From Meconema thalassinum (taxonomy: Eukaryota > Arthropoda > Insecta > Orthoptera > Tettigoniidae): a DNA stretch of 64,000 bases. Both the position numbers and the translations under genes were made by a program. The stretch spans positions 791,554,979-791,618,978 of the forward strand of contig OX336389.2 of the NCBI GenBank assembly GCA_946902985.2. The letters are read 5' to 3'. The notes beneath the pieces were generated by a model. It did no database searches and had not been told where the DNA came from. It was given only the letters and a program-made list of their open reading frames with translations. Below, piece by piece: positions 55,509 through 64,000 of the stretch; position 1 is the stretch's first letter; every line of letters starts with the position of its first letter.

Positions 55509-55596
55509 AAAAATGCATGGAGCGGGGCCCCCCGAACCGCGGCGCCCTGGGCGGTTGCCCTCCTCGCCCTCCCCTAGATCCGCCCCTGCGTCGGAC

Positions 55597-55769
55597 TCAC
55601 AAAACCTGTGCGGAAGGTAGTGTTTATTTTGTTCAATGCTTATACATACAGCATTGGATTGATATATGTTGTTCCAAACTTTTGTTAAAGTGCATGCCTA
55701 TTTATAATAACGTTGCAATTACCCGTCTCTGAAATGCGATGACACCTTTCCTTATTTGTTTCGGAACTG
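55597..55769. other. Host flank right of the hAT element
   Basis: Short unassigned sequence without repeat signature. Confidence 0.4.
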
Positions 55770-56060
55770 TGTGATATGGGTCATGTTGCTCTGTGGACAT
55801 TGGTGTGTCTGGAAACATTCTGATGACCTGTTTCACTGTGATGGCCATAATAGTGGGTATAGGATATGGTAGGAGGTGGCCTTAAGTTAGGTACAATCCC
55901 GGTTAATACATGAAGTAGAAGGGCGAATACATGGAAATCAACGTCTAGGTTGGTTCAAGTAGGAGCCGAATTTGTCTATTTTTAGTTCTGCCTCACGAGG
56001 CTGAGCTTACTTCGTTCCAGCCCTCAGACCAGAACTAAATTTATTGGTGGAGTCGGGATT
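55770..56060 (-). repeat. SINE family B copy
   Basis: GGGTCATGTTGCTCTGTGG, TTTCACTGTGATGGCC, GGAGGTGGCCTTAAGTTAGG, TCTGCCTCACGAGGCTGAGC and GTTCCAGCCCTCAGACCAGA. Confidence 0.8.
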
Positions 56061-56160
56061 CATTAATTCATTAATTCATTCAGTCTGTCATTTGTGACTC
56101 TTCAGTCGGTCAACACGAATTTACCCAGTGTTTGGGCGAGGTACAATGTGTGTACAATAA

Positions 56161-57629
56161 TACACACATCAAAAAAAGTTTTGCATCACCTCGGTTCCAA
56201 GAGTTCCGGAACCGTTAAATACAAAGGGAATAGAGATCAACACAAACAACATTTCAGCTCGTTTTATTGCTCATGAGACCCACACATTGCATGTTGTACC
56301 ATCATACAGCTAGACTTTCAGCATTTGTGGTCCAGATTGCAGTACACACCACTACCTCTAATACCCAGTAGCACGTCCTCTTGCATTGATGCATGCCTGT
56401 ATTCGCCGTGGCATACTATCCACAAGTTCATCAAGACACTGTTGGTCCAAATTGTCCCACTCCTCAACGACAATTCGGCGTAAATCTCTCAGAGTGGTTG
56501 GTGGGTCAAGACGTCCATAAACAGCCCTTTTCAACATATCCCAGGCATGTTCGATAGGGTTCATGTCTGGCGAACATGCTGGCCACTGTAGTCGAGCGAT
56601 GTCGTTATCTTGAAGGAACGCATTCACAAGATGTGCACGATGAGGTCGAGAATTGTCGTCCATGAAGACAAATGCCTCTCCAATATTCTGCCGATATGGT
56701 TTCACTATGTGTCGGAGGATGTCATTCAGGTATCGTAAAGCCGTTTCGGAGCCTTCCATGACCACCAGTGGCGTACGTCGGCCCCACATAATGCCACCCC
56801 AAAACATCAGGGAACCACCACCTTGCTGCACTCGCTGGACAGTGTGTCTAAGACGTTCAGCCTGACCAGGGTGCCTCCAAACACGTCTCCGACGATTGTC
56901 TGGTTGAAGGCATATGCGACACTCATCGGTGAAGAGAACGTGATGCCAATTCCGTGGGGTCCATTCAGCATGTTGTTGGGCCCATCTGTACCGCGCTGCA
57001 TGGTGTCGGGGTTGCAAAGCTGGACCTCGCCATGGACGTCGGGAGTGAAGTTGCGCATCATGCAGCCTATTGCGCACAGTTTGAGTTGAAACACGACGTC
57101 CTGTGGCTGAACGAAACGCATTATTCAACATGGTGGCATTGCTGTCAGGGTTCCTCCGAGCGGCAATCCGTAAGTAGCGGTCATCCACTACAGTAGTAGC
57201 CCTTGGGCGGCCTGAGCGAGGCCTGTCATCGACAGTTCCTGTATCTCTGTACCTCCTCCATGTCCGAACAACATCGCTTTGGTTCACTCTGAGACGCCTG
57301 GAAACTTCCCTTGTTGAGAGCCCTTCTTGACACAAAGTAACAATGCGGACGCGATCGAACTGCGGTATTGACCTTCTAAGCATGGTAGAACTACAGACAA
57401 CATGAGCAGCGTACCTTCGTCCTGGTGGAATGACTGGAACTGATCGGCTGTCGTACCCCCTCCGTCTAATAGGCCCTGCTCATGCATGGTTGTTTACATC
57501 TTTGAGCAGTTTTAGTGACATCTATGAACAGTCAAAGGGACTGTATCTTGGATACAATATACACAGTCAACGTCTATATGCCGGAGATCTGGGAACCGAG
57601 GTGATGCAAAACTTTTTTTGATGTGTGTA
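56161..57629 (-). mobile_element. Tc1-like DNA transposon, copy 2
   Basis: 1465 bp (56163-57627) with TA on both sides. TIRs begin CACACATCAAAAAAAGTTTT at both ends and match each other through CACCTCGGTTCC, better than copy 1. Comparing the two copies I find about ten substitutions and no indel, roughly 99.3% identity. Confidence 0.96.
56358..57383 (-). CDS. Tc1-family transposase (intact, 341 aa)
   Basis: Second uninterrupted transposase. It has the same DD34E architecture as the 49.5 kb gene: HTH, GRPR, second HTH, VLFTDECR, FVFMDDNSRPHRAH and SPDMNPIEHAWDML. It differs from copy 1 by Leu for Pro at residue 2, Gln for His in RWAQQHAEW, and His/Lys for Pro/His in DILRHIVKPYRQ, none in the catalytic motifs. 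Both genes could encode active enzymes, but the sequence alone cannot show activity. It sits inside the TIR element 56096-58372, so it inserted after that element. Confidence 0.95.
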   Translation of the reverse strand: MLRRSIPQFDRVRIVTLCQEGLSTREVSRRLRVNQSDVVRTWRRYRDTGTVDDRPRSGRPRATTVVDDRYLRIAARRNPDSNATMLNNAFRSATGRRVSTQTVRNRLHDAQLHSRRPWRGPALQPRHHAARYRWAQQHAEWTPRNWHHVLFTDECRICLQPDNRRRRVWRHPGQAERLRHTVQRVQQGGGSLMFWGGIMWGRRTPLVVMEGSETALRYLNDILRHIVKPYRQNIGEAFVFMDDNSRPHRAHLVNAFLQDNDIARLQWPACSPDMNPIEHAWDMLKRAVYGRLDPPTTLRDLRRIVVEEWDNLDQQCLDELVDSMPRRIQACINARGRATGY

Positions 57630-57659
57630 TATGAATAACAATTATACCGTACTTATTAT

Positions 57660-58310
57660 TTCATACACTATTATTATTGAACGATATTCAACACCTCTCC
57701 AAGATTTCAATCCAAACTGCGATGAAGCTCTTTAATACCAAAATTGTGCCAATAATCACTTATGGTATACAAGTAATTTGGCAGTACCTAACGAGAAATA
57801 ATTTAAAAGACATTGAGAAAATTAAAGCGACGTTCCTGAAGCGAGCACTTTGCCTTTCTAAATTTACGCCATCCAGACTGGTTTACGAGATGACGAATGA
57901 AACAATGTTGCTTGGAGATCTACGACTGAAAATGCTGCTACCATCCACGCCAGCTTATGAAGAAGTAGTACTTGAACACCAAGAAAAAAACGAGAAATAT
58001 GGGTCAATTTCTACAGTACAAATGCTATGACTAGAAAGGATTGGAAGGAGGCGAATGACCATCTTAGACATCTTGTCACAAGGCTTGCGGTGCATGGTTT
58101 CCACCGTAAGTTATGCCGGACAGAGAGGTTCCATGACCCATGCGCGACCTGTATATGTCATCTATGTGGAGAATTATGTGACAGATATCATGTCGTTACA
58201 TGTACAGAAAGATATGTATCATTGATCAAGTTTTGTTGTGATTAGTGTTTATGTTAATTTGTATGGCAATTTTGCTGCAATAAACATATTATTATTATTA
58301 TTATTGTTAT
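57660..58310 (+). pseudogene. LINE C-terminal fragment inside the TIR element
   Basis: Post-polymerase part of a non-LTR retrotransposon protein. 57677-58030 encodes AMKLFNTKIVPIITYG, RNNLKDIEKIKATFLKRAL and LCLSKFTPSRLVYEM. The frame then shifts at about 58027 to give the Cys/His cluster CATCICHLCGELCDRYHVVTC in two parts (CATCICHLCGE and YHVVTC), the usual C-terminal zinc motif of LINEs. An AATAAA (58280) and (TAT)n tail follow. Catalytic RT motifs are absent. 5'-truncated and broken. Confidence 0.75.
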
Positions 58311-58372
58311 TCATATATTATATGTACCCCTCCTAGTCAATGGGTAAATTCGTGTTGACCAACTGAAGAGTC

Positions 58373-59074
58373 CCAATTGACAGCTTTTATAAGCAACACT
58401 GAAATAATGGCTTCAAAACTTTACATTTCATTCATTCAATCATTCATTTACTTTATTGCAAATTTGGATGATTCCCCGGTTGCAAATTTTTACCCTCACT
58501 GAAAATTACCAATAATGTCCGATAGTCACGATTTCTAAACTTACATCGGAGTATTTACACAATATTTCAGTTTTCTCTTAAAGACAATTATATGTTTGGG
58601 GAAAGGATCAAAGACTGCTCTAAAGCCCCTGGATCTCAAGGGTGACGGCCACTATACCACGAGGGTGGTCTGAAATACGATTTTCTTCGGCCCGGTTACG
58701 AACAAGCCTGCAAGTGCTACGATAAACACACCGCAGAGCAGCCTTGCTCCGCGGAAATCGTATCTCAAACCGGCAGCCTACAGTAGGTTTGTTGTTGTTA
58801 CTAAGGTCTATGCGGTCATCTGTCCCGTCGTAAGTGGCATGTTGAGATGCAGCAGGAAGCACTCAAAATCAAGACTTTGATTATGTGTGTATGCAATAAT
58901 GGCCTATGCTGAATGGTACAACCGATGAACGTATCTTTGATCTTCAAAGTGCTTGTTCAAGTGCGTTAAACTTCCGTGCCGTGCGTCACTAGTGACAGTG
59001 CGGCTCACGACAGCGGAAACGACTCCCTACTGCTAGCGGAGCTAACAGAGAACTGTGGCCAGCATTGTTATATT
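58373..59074. other. No recognisable gene
   Basis: The 58620-58870 part is GC-richer with a minus-strand frame lacking motifs; possibly an old repeat. Otherwise unassigned. Confidence 0.35.
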
Positions 59075-59222
59075 TACAAGCTCAAGATTGCGGGTTCTAT
59101 CACAACTCAGACCAAAAGTATATTAGGATTTCAATAGTCTTGTATCAACAGATTATTTGTCACGTTAATGTTCCATCCAGTGTGAAATTACGGCACCGCG
59201 ATCTCTCTAAAGACGTAACAGT
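59075..59222 (+). repeat. SINE family A, degraded copy
   Basis: CAAGCTCAAGATTGCGGGTT, CACGTTAATGTTCCATCC, TACGGCACCGCGATCTCTCT and AAAGACGTAACA line up with family A with many changes. Confidence 0.6.
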
Positions 59223-59646
59223 ACAGGGGGTTGATTTTATTTCATATAGGGGCTAGGAAATCGTTGACATCATTCCCATGTTGGACTACGATAAACAAGC
59301 CCCAAAATAAAAATCAGCAACAACCAAATTCACGGTGGCTATTTTATAATGCTCCAATTATAATCCTACATTGGAGATGCCTGTTGCACAATTTTAGCAG
59401 GCTGCAAGGAATCGTTGCTGGTGGTGCTCGCCTACTATGCCCAATGATGTGGGATTGAATCCCCAAACAGCCGATAGTTATTTGCGGGTGAATTGATGGG
59501 GAGATCTGTGACAGATAAACTCTCACGTTTATTAATCGCTCCCCAGAAATAATTTCTAAACTGACACGGCTCCAGATTCACTGCGGTCAAATTGATTTTT
59601 TATTGTAATTATTATTACTATTATTAGACTAATATTAATAATAATG

Positions 59647-59691
<45 letters not shown>

Positions 59692-60049
59692 TTTGGACTA
59701 CCCTTGTTGCTGCCATCCACCCCCTGATTAACTACCCTCTATATCTTATCTGACCTTGTATTAAGTTTATTTATGTTCCGGTTCTACTCGTTTTTCGGAC
59801 CCGGCCCACTTTCTGGTTGTGAGCCAATATTTTCATTTCGTGGGGTTGACTACCACGTAGTTATTGCCTAACTCGCGCCCTCTTCTACCCTCCACCCTCT
59901 CAACCCACCCCCATTTTCAACAAATGTCCATAGCTTCATCGTAAGAATATTGACATTTCTGTCTTACATCGGTCATGTTTAGTTCTGAACAGAACTGTTT
60001 GACTGCATTGCTTAGCCACTATGCATCGTCATTTCCAACCGAGCCTCCA
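59223..60049. other. Unassigned sequence with (AAT)n tract
   Basis: (AAT)n microsatellite at 59632-59692. A C-rich patch at 59870-59915. No gene. Confidence 0.5.
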
Positions 60050-60400
60050 ACCAGTACGCATCACTGTACATGTGTAGAGCCATCATGAATATATGAAATA
60101 TTGAACCATGTATTAAACTTTTAAAGAGGGTATATTCAAGTAGGAGCTTTACTCTACAAATCTCTCCATTCGATATATTCAAGATGACAGCCAAGTCAAG
60201 TATTGAAACTTAAAAGTAGTTAGACCTATAACATGGCAATTGAGCAATTACCAAAACACTATGTGAAAGAGGAGTCTCGTGTAAAATATTTCATTCCCAT
60301 ACGCTACTAGACTATAACGTTGAAAAGTACGCACAATCTCCATCTTGAATGTATAACATGTTAAAATTGGTATTTCACTTAAGGCTAAATATCCGGATTT
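60050..60400. repeat. Isolated degenerate array modules
   Basis: TCGATATATTCAAGATGACA (60172) and CAATCTCCATCTTGAATGTA (60336) are boxes like those in the 19 and 31.5 kb arrays, in opposite senses, about 160 bp apart. Confidence 0.45.
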
Positions 60401-61029
60401 TTAGTTTGTAATTCTGACACCACGTAGAAGAACCAAGGTGAGTCAATTTCTTGTTTCAGTTTTCTCTGGAACGGAAGCTCGTATTTGCGATCTGAAAACC
60501 ACTATGTATACTAGTGTGCAATAGAGTTGATATTAATTCGATGCATTTTCCAAACTGTGAAGGAAAAAGTTACTAGCAGTTTTTTTATATTTCTGTTTAA
60601 AATATGAAAAAAAAACAGGTAATACGAAAACGGAGATTTATATCCCGAATCCAATGCATTTTTCAGAATTTAAATCAGGCGAATGGAATCTTCAGTATTA
60701 GATTGGGATTTTTTTTTGTAAAGGGTGGAAGGGGTATCGGCGAGGGCGTCACAAGAACTCTTGCGCACGGAAAAATTATGAATACGCCGAGTGGGCGGAG
60801 GGAGAAGGGAGAAGGGAACGAGCTGACGACAGGAAGGAGTTGTCTTCCTCTTGTCATAAATATTATAGTTCGGCGAGTTACAGTACGTGTACAAGTACCT
60901 AGGCACGGAACAATATCTGAGCAATAAAATTATAGTAGTGTCACTCTTATGTAACGTTGACACAATGTGTTTGTACAGATACCTCTCTTACTTCCTCAAA
61001 CATTATTGTTGTTGTTCTTGTTGTTAATA
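60401..61029. other. No recognisable gene
   Basis: Contains poly-T runs and a purine-rich G patch (60720-60840). The 107-codon plus-strand frame at 60604-60927 is low-complexity and not supported. Confidence 0.4.
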
Positions 61030-61235
61030 ATACATTGCAGGGGCTTGGGACATCTTGGTCATCAGTCCCATGTAGTTGATTATGTGTGTAACCGTATTAG
61101 AGTCAGGAATGGGGCAGGTGCCCTGAGACTTCAAGTAAGGTACTATCTCGGCCTTTACCTGGGAGGAGTGTGGAAAATCAGGGAAAACACACTCAGTATA
61201 GATGCTGACAACGCTGGGTTACCACTTAGGTAACT
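61030..61235 (-). repeat. SINE family B, diverged fragment
   Basis: GGGGCTTGGGACATCTTGGT, CAGTCCCATGTAGTTG, GGTGCCCTGAGACTTCAAGT and TGGGAGGAGTGTGGAAAATC. Confidence 0.65.
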
Positions 61236-63639
61236 GTTTTAGAGTTATTTGAGGATGAACTCCCGAACAAGAAACATATTGTTCCGACATAAGTAATACT
61301 TTGCAGGGCATAATTCATACCACACAGAACAGCGACTGGTTTCACCCGATGCAACATTGAATACTGTATAGAAACATATTACTGGTTTATGGATTAGTTT
61401 GTACGTTCTTGATATTTTAGTAAAAAGATGGACAAGATCTGTTCATGTTCAGGTTTATTGCGAATATCATTCTAAAAACCATCCGATGCGGACGTCCAAC
61501 TCAAGCTATCGTTTTCTAGACGTAACAAACAAGACCACAAACCATGAAAAATTAAAATCTATGGAGCCAGTTATTATCGATTTATAAGAGGCAAAATTCG
61601 AACGTGCTTAGGCCTACATACATACATACATATATTGTGGTGATTCGTATTGGTCTTTGGTTCTTTTGACTCTATTCCTTTTTTTTTTCATGAGATCTGA
61701 AACGACACCGTGAGGCCAATCTTTATACTATACCCTTCCATGTTCTTCTAGGATGCCGACTCTTGCTCGGGTAGTGATCTGTTCGGGGTGGCTCTAACTT
61801 ATTCTAAACATCCTAGGAATATCGTCACAGGATCACAGGAGGCTTAACTTAAAATCAGTATGTCAGAGAACTCCTAATATAAAATAATTTATTTCACAAA
61901 AACATCATCTCCCTTTTCTCCCATCCATAGATAAATAAAAACAAAATAAACTCCCTTAAATTACTCTAATCAACAGCATCAAAAATGCAAAATAAATGTT
62001 ATCACACTGGCTGAAACCAGGAAAAGAAAAATAGTCTATTTCACTGCAGTCCACTGCTTCAAGTTCAAGAATTTACGTCAACAGACTTAGTTCAAACAAC
62101 TATGGCATAAATAACCTAGCCATTCTATCACAACAAATTATGCGCACTCATGTTTATAACTTGCAAAATTGGTTTTTGGGAACTCGGACATGTTTTCTCG
62201 TACAATCATCATCTTTCCTCACAAGAGTCAGATAATGAAGGCAATAGATTTATTCTAGGTTACGGGCATGTGTGTATTTATAACTTAAAAACAATTACTT
62301 CTCTCAGAGTCATGACTCCGTTAATTATGGTAAAATAAACAAGTCATCATACATGAAGCATCAAATAAATATTTCGGCGGCCGGGGCCCCGTGATTATTA
62401 ATAAACAAACAATTATAATGAATGCACTCAAAAATAATGACGATAGAATGCGTCGCTTCCTAAAGCGGCACACAAGAAGAAACCCCAGGAAGTCGGGCTA
62501 CCTCCCTTCATAGAATACAATGACACCCTCGACGTTGTGACAGACACTTTCATCGCCCCAACCAGCTGGCTAGCAATAACATTTATGGCTGCTTTTAGAA
62601 TTCAGACGGCTTACCACACTTCTACCTGCCTCTTAAAGACTCCCTTTTAACTACCTGGGCTCGAGCAGTACAATACCTTTCCGACGGAGCTAAAGTGGAC
62701 TCTCATCAGATAATGAACTCAATCATTTCACTTACCATTATTTCATCGTAGAACGCGGGAATATCACCTCCGCTATTAATTCTGCTCGACCCAGAATCGA
62801 CTCTCAGCCTTATCTGAATATATCACATTACCCTCCAGCCATTCTTGTCTTACCTCTTTTTACCTTCGTGTGATAATCACTTACCATACTTATTATTCAC
62901 ATAACTTCAGTGTCACTTACTGGTCTCGTCACATTATCGAGCGGTCTTCCCCATATTAGCTTTTACATTCACATCGTGCATCAGGACTATCAAACCAATT
63001 ATTCCCTTAACTGTGCATTCAGCAAGATTAATGACATCCCAAACAAAACCATATTTAAATTAGAACTTTGATGCTCATATACTTATTACGTTATAAAACA
63101 CACAAAAATACTCAATACTGATAAACACACAAATCTACACAAAACATGCCTGTTATGCCTAAAATATCTATTTTATCATAATTGCTTATGATCGAGATAA
63201 ACTTATCCGACCCCCTTGATGGGAAACATTATGGCCCACATGCCCCATACATTTTTTTACTTATCTCTCATATTTCCTGATGCGGTTCTGGTCCATGATA
63301 TCAGTCTTCTTCATTAGTTGGTTCATCTTGATAGGAGGATAATTTACACACGGTTTTCAAAATTTCACCAAAGCAAAGGTCCACTGTGAATTATTATTAT
63401 TAGCACAATGCACGGTTCTCGCACAAGAAGCTCCTATCTCCTGTATCTATCATCAACTTATTTAGTTCGGCTGACAGTTCAATAGCTTCCTAGATTACTG
63501 GTTTGTCTGTTAATAGCTCAGGCGGCTATACCTATCATTATAGTTGCGTCGTACTGTTATTATATGCACTGTTCTAATTCGCACTCGCGAATACTTAGCG
63601 ATATTCAAATTTCAGAGGTATACTTGCTCCTACTTATAA
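61236..63639. other. No recognisable gene
   Basis: 2.4 kb, AT-rich, with a short (CATA)n run at 61617-61636. No domain in any frame, no SINE and no TIR pair seen. It could be part of an element that extends beyond the window. Confidence 0.35.
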
Positions 63640-63960
63640 ACTCGTAAAGAATGTTACTTTTCTGATGGCTACTGGGTTCGGCTTCCGCCTCTACAGCGCG
63701 TATTTAGAACTTATAAAAACTTGTAAAAATCACGGTACTTTCTTATGCTCTCAAGCGCAGGCTCTCGCCTCAGCGATGCCCCAAAGTAGACTTATAGAAC
63801 TTGTAAAAATTAAGGTACTTTCTGATCGCTCAGGGCCAAGGCTTCCGCCTCCAACTATGCCCCAAAGTAGACTTATAGAACTTGTAAAAATTACTGTACT
63901 TTCTGAACGCTCGGGGCCAAGGCTTCCGCCTCCCGTGATGCCCCAAAGTAGACTAACTTC
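63640..63960 (+). repeat. ~81 bp tandem repeat, three units plus a degraded one
   Basis: AACTTGTAAAAAT starts units at 63718, 63798 and 63879. Each unit continues with GGTACTTTCTGATCGCTC, GCTTCCGCCTC and ATGCCCCAAAGTAGACTTAT. A poorer unit precedes them (GGCTTCCGCCTCTACAGCGC). The repeated minus-strand peptide is a by-product. Confidence 0.85.
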
Positions 63961-64000
63961 GCTGTGTTTCAATCCATTATTTATACGATTTCTCTTAGAG

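Larger units (their letters stand above)
53975..55596. mobile_element. hAT-type non-autonomous element with 8 bp TSD
   Basis: CGTCGGAC at 53975-53982 and 55589-55596 flanks termini CAGTGGCGGATCCAGG (left) and, in inverse, CAGGGGCGGATCTAGG (right). An 8 bp duplication and CAGNGGCGGATC ends are the hAT signature. Its own sequence is only about 460 bp because a piggyBac-like element occupies 54368-55504. No hAT transposase was found, so it would be mobilised in trans. Confidence 0.9.
56096..58372. mobile_element. TIR element (foldback-family ends) with nested cargo
   Basis: Left end GACTCTTCAGTCGGTCAACA, then CGAATTTACCCA; right end in inverse GACTCTTCAGTTGGTCAACA, then CGAATTTACCCA. The repeats continue to GGGTACA, about 48 bp with few mismatches. 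The ends match foldback copies at 20.1 and 47.5 kb, but the interior differs: it holds the second Tc1 transposon and a LINE 3' fragment. Without the Tc1 it is about 0.8 kb. Confidence 0.8.

Noticed and set aside
60604..60927. 107-codon plus-strand frame
   Set aside because: Low-complexity Gly/Arg/Lys sequence from purine-rich DNA; no domain.
61236..63639. LTR retrotransposon suggested by a TG-starting segment near 61.63 kb
   Set aside because: No direct-repeat partner, primer-binding site or pol motif could be found in the window.
63751..63972. Minus-strand repeated peptide (SLLWGI... units)
   Set aside because: The repeats follow from the 81 bp DNA repeat. No signal peptide or context supports a protein.

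Overview
The window is nuclear DNA from a large, repeat-rich animal genome, most likely an insect. The evidence is a set of insect-type mobile elements: RTE and other non-LTR retrotransposons, Tc1/mariner, piggyBac-like, hAT and Helitron DNA transposons, and several families of tRNA-derived SINE with simple-repeat tails. The mix of SINEs recalls big orthopteran or other polyneopteran genomes, but that is an impression from memory and the species is not established. I found no convincing host protein-coding gene, no genuine tRNA or rRNA gene and nothing prokaryotic.

Layout. 0-2.3 kb: a SINE and a decayed non-LTR reverse transcriptase (minus strand). 3.3-6.7 kb: a retrotransposon gag-like pseudogene between two inverted copies of a ~75 bp sequence. 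6.8-9.7 kb: a very regular 293 bp tandem array ending in (CA)n and a short hairpin. 11.6-12.4 kb: the 3' part of a Helitron helicase with a well-formed Helitron 3' end, fused to a Ty3/gypsy RNase H scrap. 13.2-14.1 kb: a second Helitron-like 3' end. 15.0-16.4 kb: a broken DDE transposase with a long D-to-E spacing. 19-21.5 kb: degenerate arrays split by a long inverted-repeat (foldback) element. 24.5-25.1 kb: a Tc1 remnant. 27.4-31.2 kb: a giant inverted repeat built from ~147 bp modules, followed by a degenerate array to 33.1 kb. 34.3-37.5 kb: a full-length RTE element with a perfect 15 bp target-site duplication and one internal stop. 37.7-47.1 kb: SINE-rich DNA. 49.3-50.8 and 56.2-57.6 kb: two nearly identical Tc1-like transposons, each with an intact 341-codon transposase. 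51.4-53.3 kb: a second RT-bearing non-LTR element, frameshifted. 54.0-55.6 kb: a hAT-type element containing a piggyBac-like element. 56.1-58.4 kb: a TIR element containing the second Tc1 copy and a LINE scrap. 63.6-64.0 kb: an 81 bp tandem repeat.

The genes do not form pathways; they are parasites nested in one another. The Tc1 pair and the RTE copy look youngest. The SINEs presumably depend on LINE-encoded reverse transcriptases, which I infer from class and not from any sequence match shown here. The most unusual feature is a superfamily of tandem arrays (about 10 kb in total) whose ~147 bp modules each carry a GCCAT or CAAGATGGC core resembling a YY1/Pho binding site.
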